A DNA stretch of 64,000 nt from Fischerella muscicola SAG 1427-1 = PCC 73103 (GTDB taxonomy: Bacteria > Cyanobacteriota > Cyanobacteriia > Cyanobacteriales > Nostocaceae), in contig NZ_AJLJ01000182.1 of assembly GCF_000317245.1 (NCBI RefSeq), forward strand, positions 38,987 to 102,986. The letters run 5' to 3'. How positions within the stretch are numbered: the stretch's first letter is position 1; every line of letters starts with the position of its first letter. Position numbers and translations under genes: made by a program. Shown here piece by piece: positions 63,477-64,000 of this stretch. The notes under the pieces were generated by a model. That model saw only the letters and a program-made list of their open reading frames with translations. It had not been told where the DNA came from and searched no databases.

Positions 63477-64000
63477 CTACTGCTGAAGCCTTCTAATATC
63501 CTCCAATGCATTTTGATACCACTGTGTATCTCCTTCTTTTTTCAAGATATCAGCAGCTTTTTGTAAATCCGCAATCCCACCTTGCTTATCACCCAAGTTA
63601 GCGCGGGCTAAACCTCGACCATAATAGGCATAGCCATAGTTGGGATTAATTTTAAGGGCTTGGTTGTAATCAGTGATCGCCCCTTGGTAATCTCCTAATC
63701 CATAACGAGCCTTACCCAGGTTATTGTAGGCTTTGTCGTAGTTAGGCTTAATTTTGAGGGCTTGGTTACAATCAGTGATCGCCCCTTGGTAGTCTCCTAA
63801 CTCTGAGCGGATATTGCAGCGACCAACATAGGCTTCCAAAAGCTTAGGATTAATTTTGAGGGCTTGGTTGTAATCAGCGATCGCTCCTTGTTTGTCTCCT
63901 ATGCGTAAACGAATTCTACCCCGGTTGTTATATGCATTAGCATAGTTAGGATTAATTTTGATGGCTTGGGTGTAATCAGCGATTGCCCCTTGGTTGTCTT
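63477..64000 (-). CDS. Tetratricopeptide-repeat protein, C-terminal part (cut by window edge)
   Basis: The frame runs off the window. At least five 34-residue TPR units are visible, each of the form GDYQGAITDYNQALKINPNY, with the last (GDKQGGIADLQKAADILKKE) ending in a short tail (DTQWYQNALEDIRRLQQ). TPR arrays mediate protein-protein contacts; the partner is unknown. The repeat units are nearly identical at the DNA level, indicating recent duplication. An internal ATG at 63839 is not a start, because the frame and repeats continue upstream. Confidence 0.88.
   Translation of the reverse strand, partial: DNQGAIADYTQAIKINPNYANAYNNRGRIRLRIGDKQGAIADYNQALKINPKLLEAYVGRCNIRSELGDYQGAITDCNQALKIKPNYDKAYNNLGKARYGLGDYQGAITDYNQALKINPNYGYAYYGRGLARANLGDKQGGIADLQKAADILKKEGDTQWYQNALEDIRRLQQ

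Overview
This window is chromosomal DNA of a filamentous, heterocyst-forming cyanobacterium (Nostocales). The evidence is the very frequent octamer GCGATCGC (the cyanobacterial HIP1 site), oxygenic-photosynthesis genes (psbEFLJ, psaI, petCA, petG, cytM, ndhCKJ, rubA, ycf48), the heterocyst regulator pair hetZ-patU, two tandem AmiC-type septal amidases, and intergenic spacers full of heptamer repeats (TAACTGA and TCATTGG types). patU is one intact gene here; it is split into patU5 and patU3 in Nostoc/Anabaena sp. PCC 7120, so this is not that strain. All family assignments were made by reading the sequence, without database searches.

Left part (1-22 kb): a partial ribD, a relic of a TnpB (IS200/IS605 OrfB) gene, and the cell-shape operon mreB-mreC-mreD on the minus strand. 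Then come ssb, a SIMPL-domain secreted protein, an EVE-domain protein and a CPA2 Na+/H+ antiporter. These are followed by the tandem amidases amiC1-amiC2, murI, the prenyl transferase sds, hetZ-patU, a large membrane transglutaminase-like protein lacking its catalytic Cys and His, and a RuBisCO-like protein (form IV, MtnW type). Cell-wall, septum and differentiation genes are thus concentrated in about 18 kb.

Middle (22-45 kb): cytM and petG, then an AT-rich HEPN-domain gene, rsmD, hisH, a decayed C15-peptidase pseudogene, a DUF3370 gene, a cupin gene broken by a nonsense codon, and a YhaV-type toxin-antitoxin pair. Then petC-petA, a small graveyard (Uma2 and Rpn-nuclease fragments, a 174-bp MITE-like element, a dispersed palindrome), ndhC-ndhK-ndhJ, rubA-ycf48-psbE-psbF-psbL-psbJ, psaI, an 807-residue protein of unknown function, a STAS-sugar-transferase fusion and queE.

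Right part (45-64 kb): a phosphonate/phosphite-type ABC transporter (phnD-phnC-phnE), a histidine phosphatase, glucokinase, a neutral invertase, a fused DhaM-HPr-Enzyme I phosphotransferase whose linkers look like captured intergenic repeats, an AT-rich two-gene module (a P-loop GTPase and a membrane partner) that is the best candidate for an uncharacterised system, a glycosyltransferase, a DUF6391 protein, the small LuxR-type regulator PedR, a PfkB sugar kinase and a partial TPR protein.

Intrinsic terminators are visible after petA, ndhJ, psbJ and the DUF3370 gene. No rRNA, tRNA, CRISPR array or intact insertion sequence was seen.
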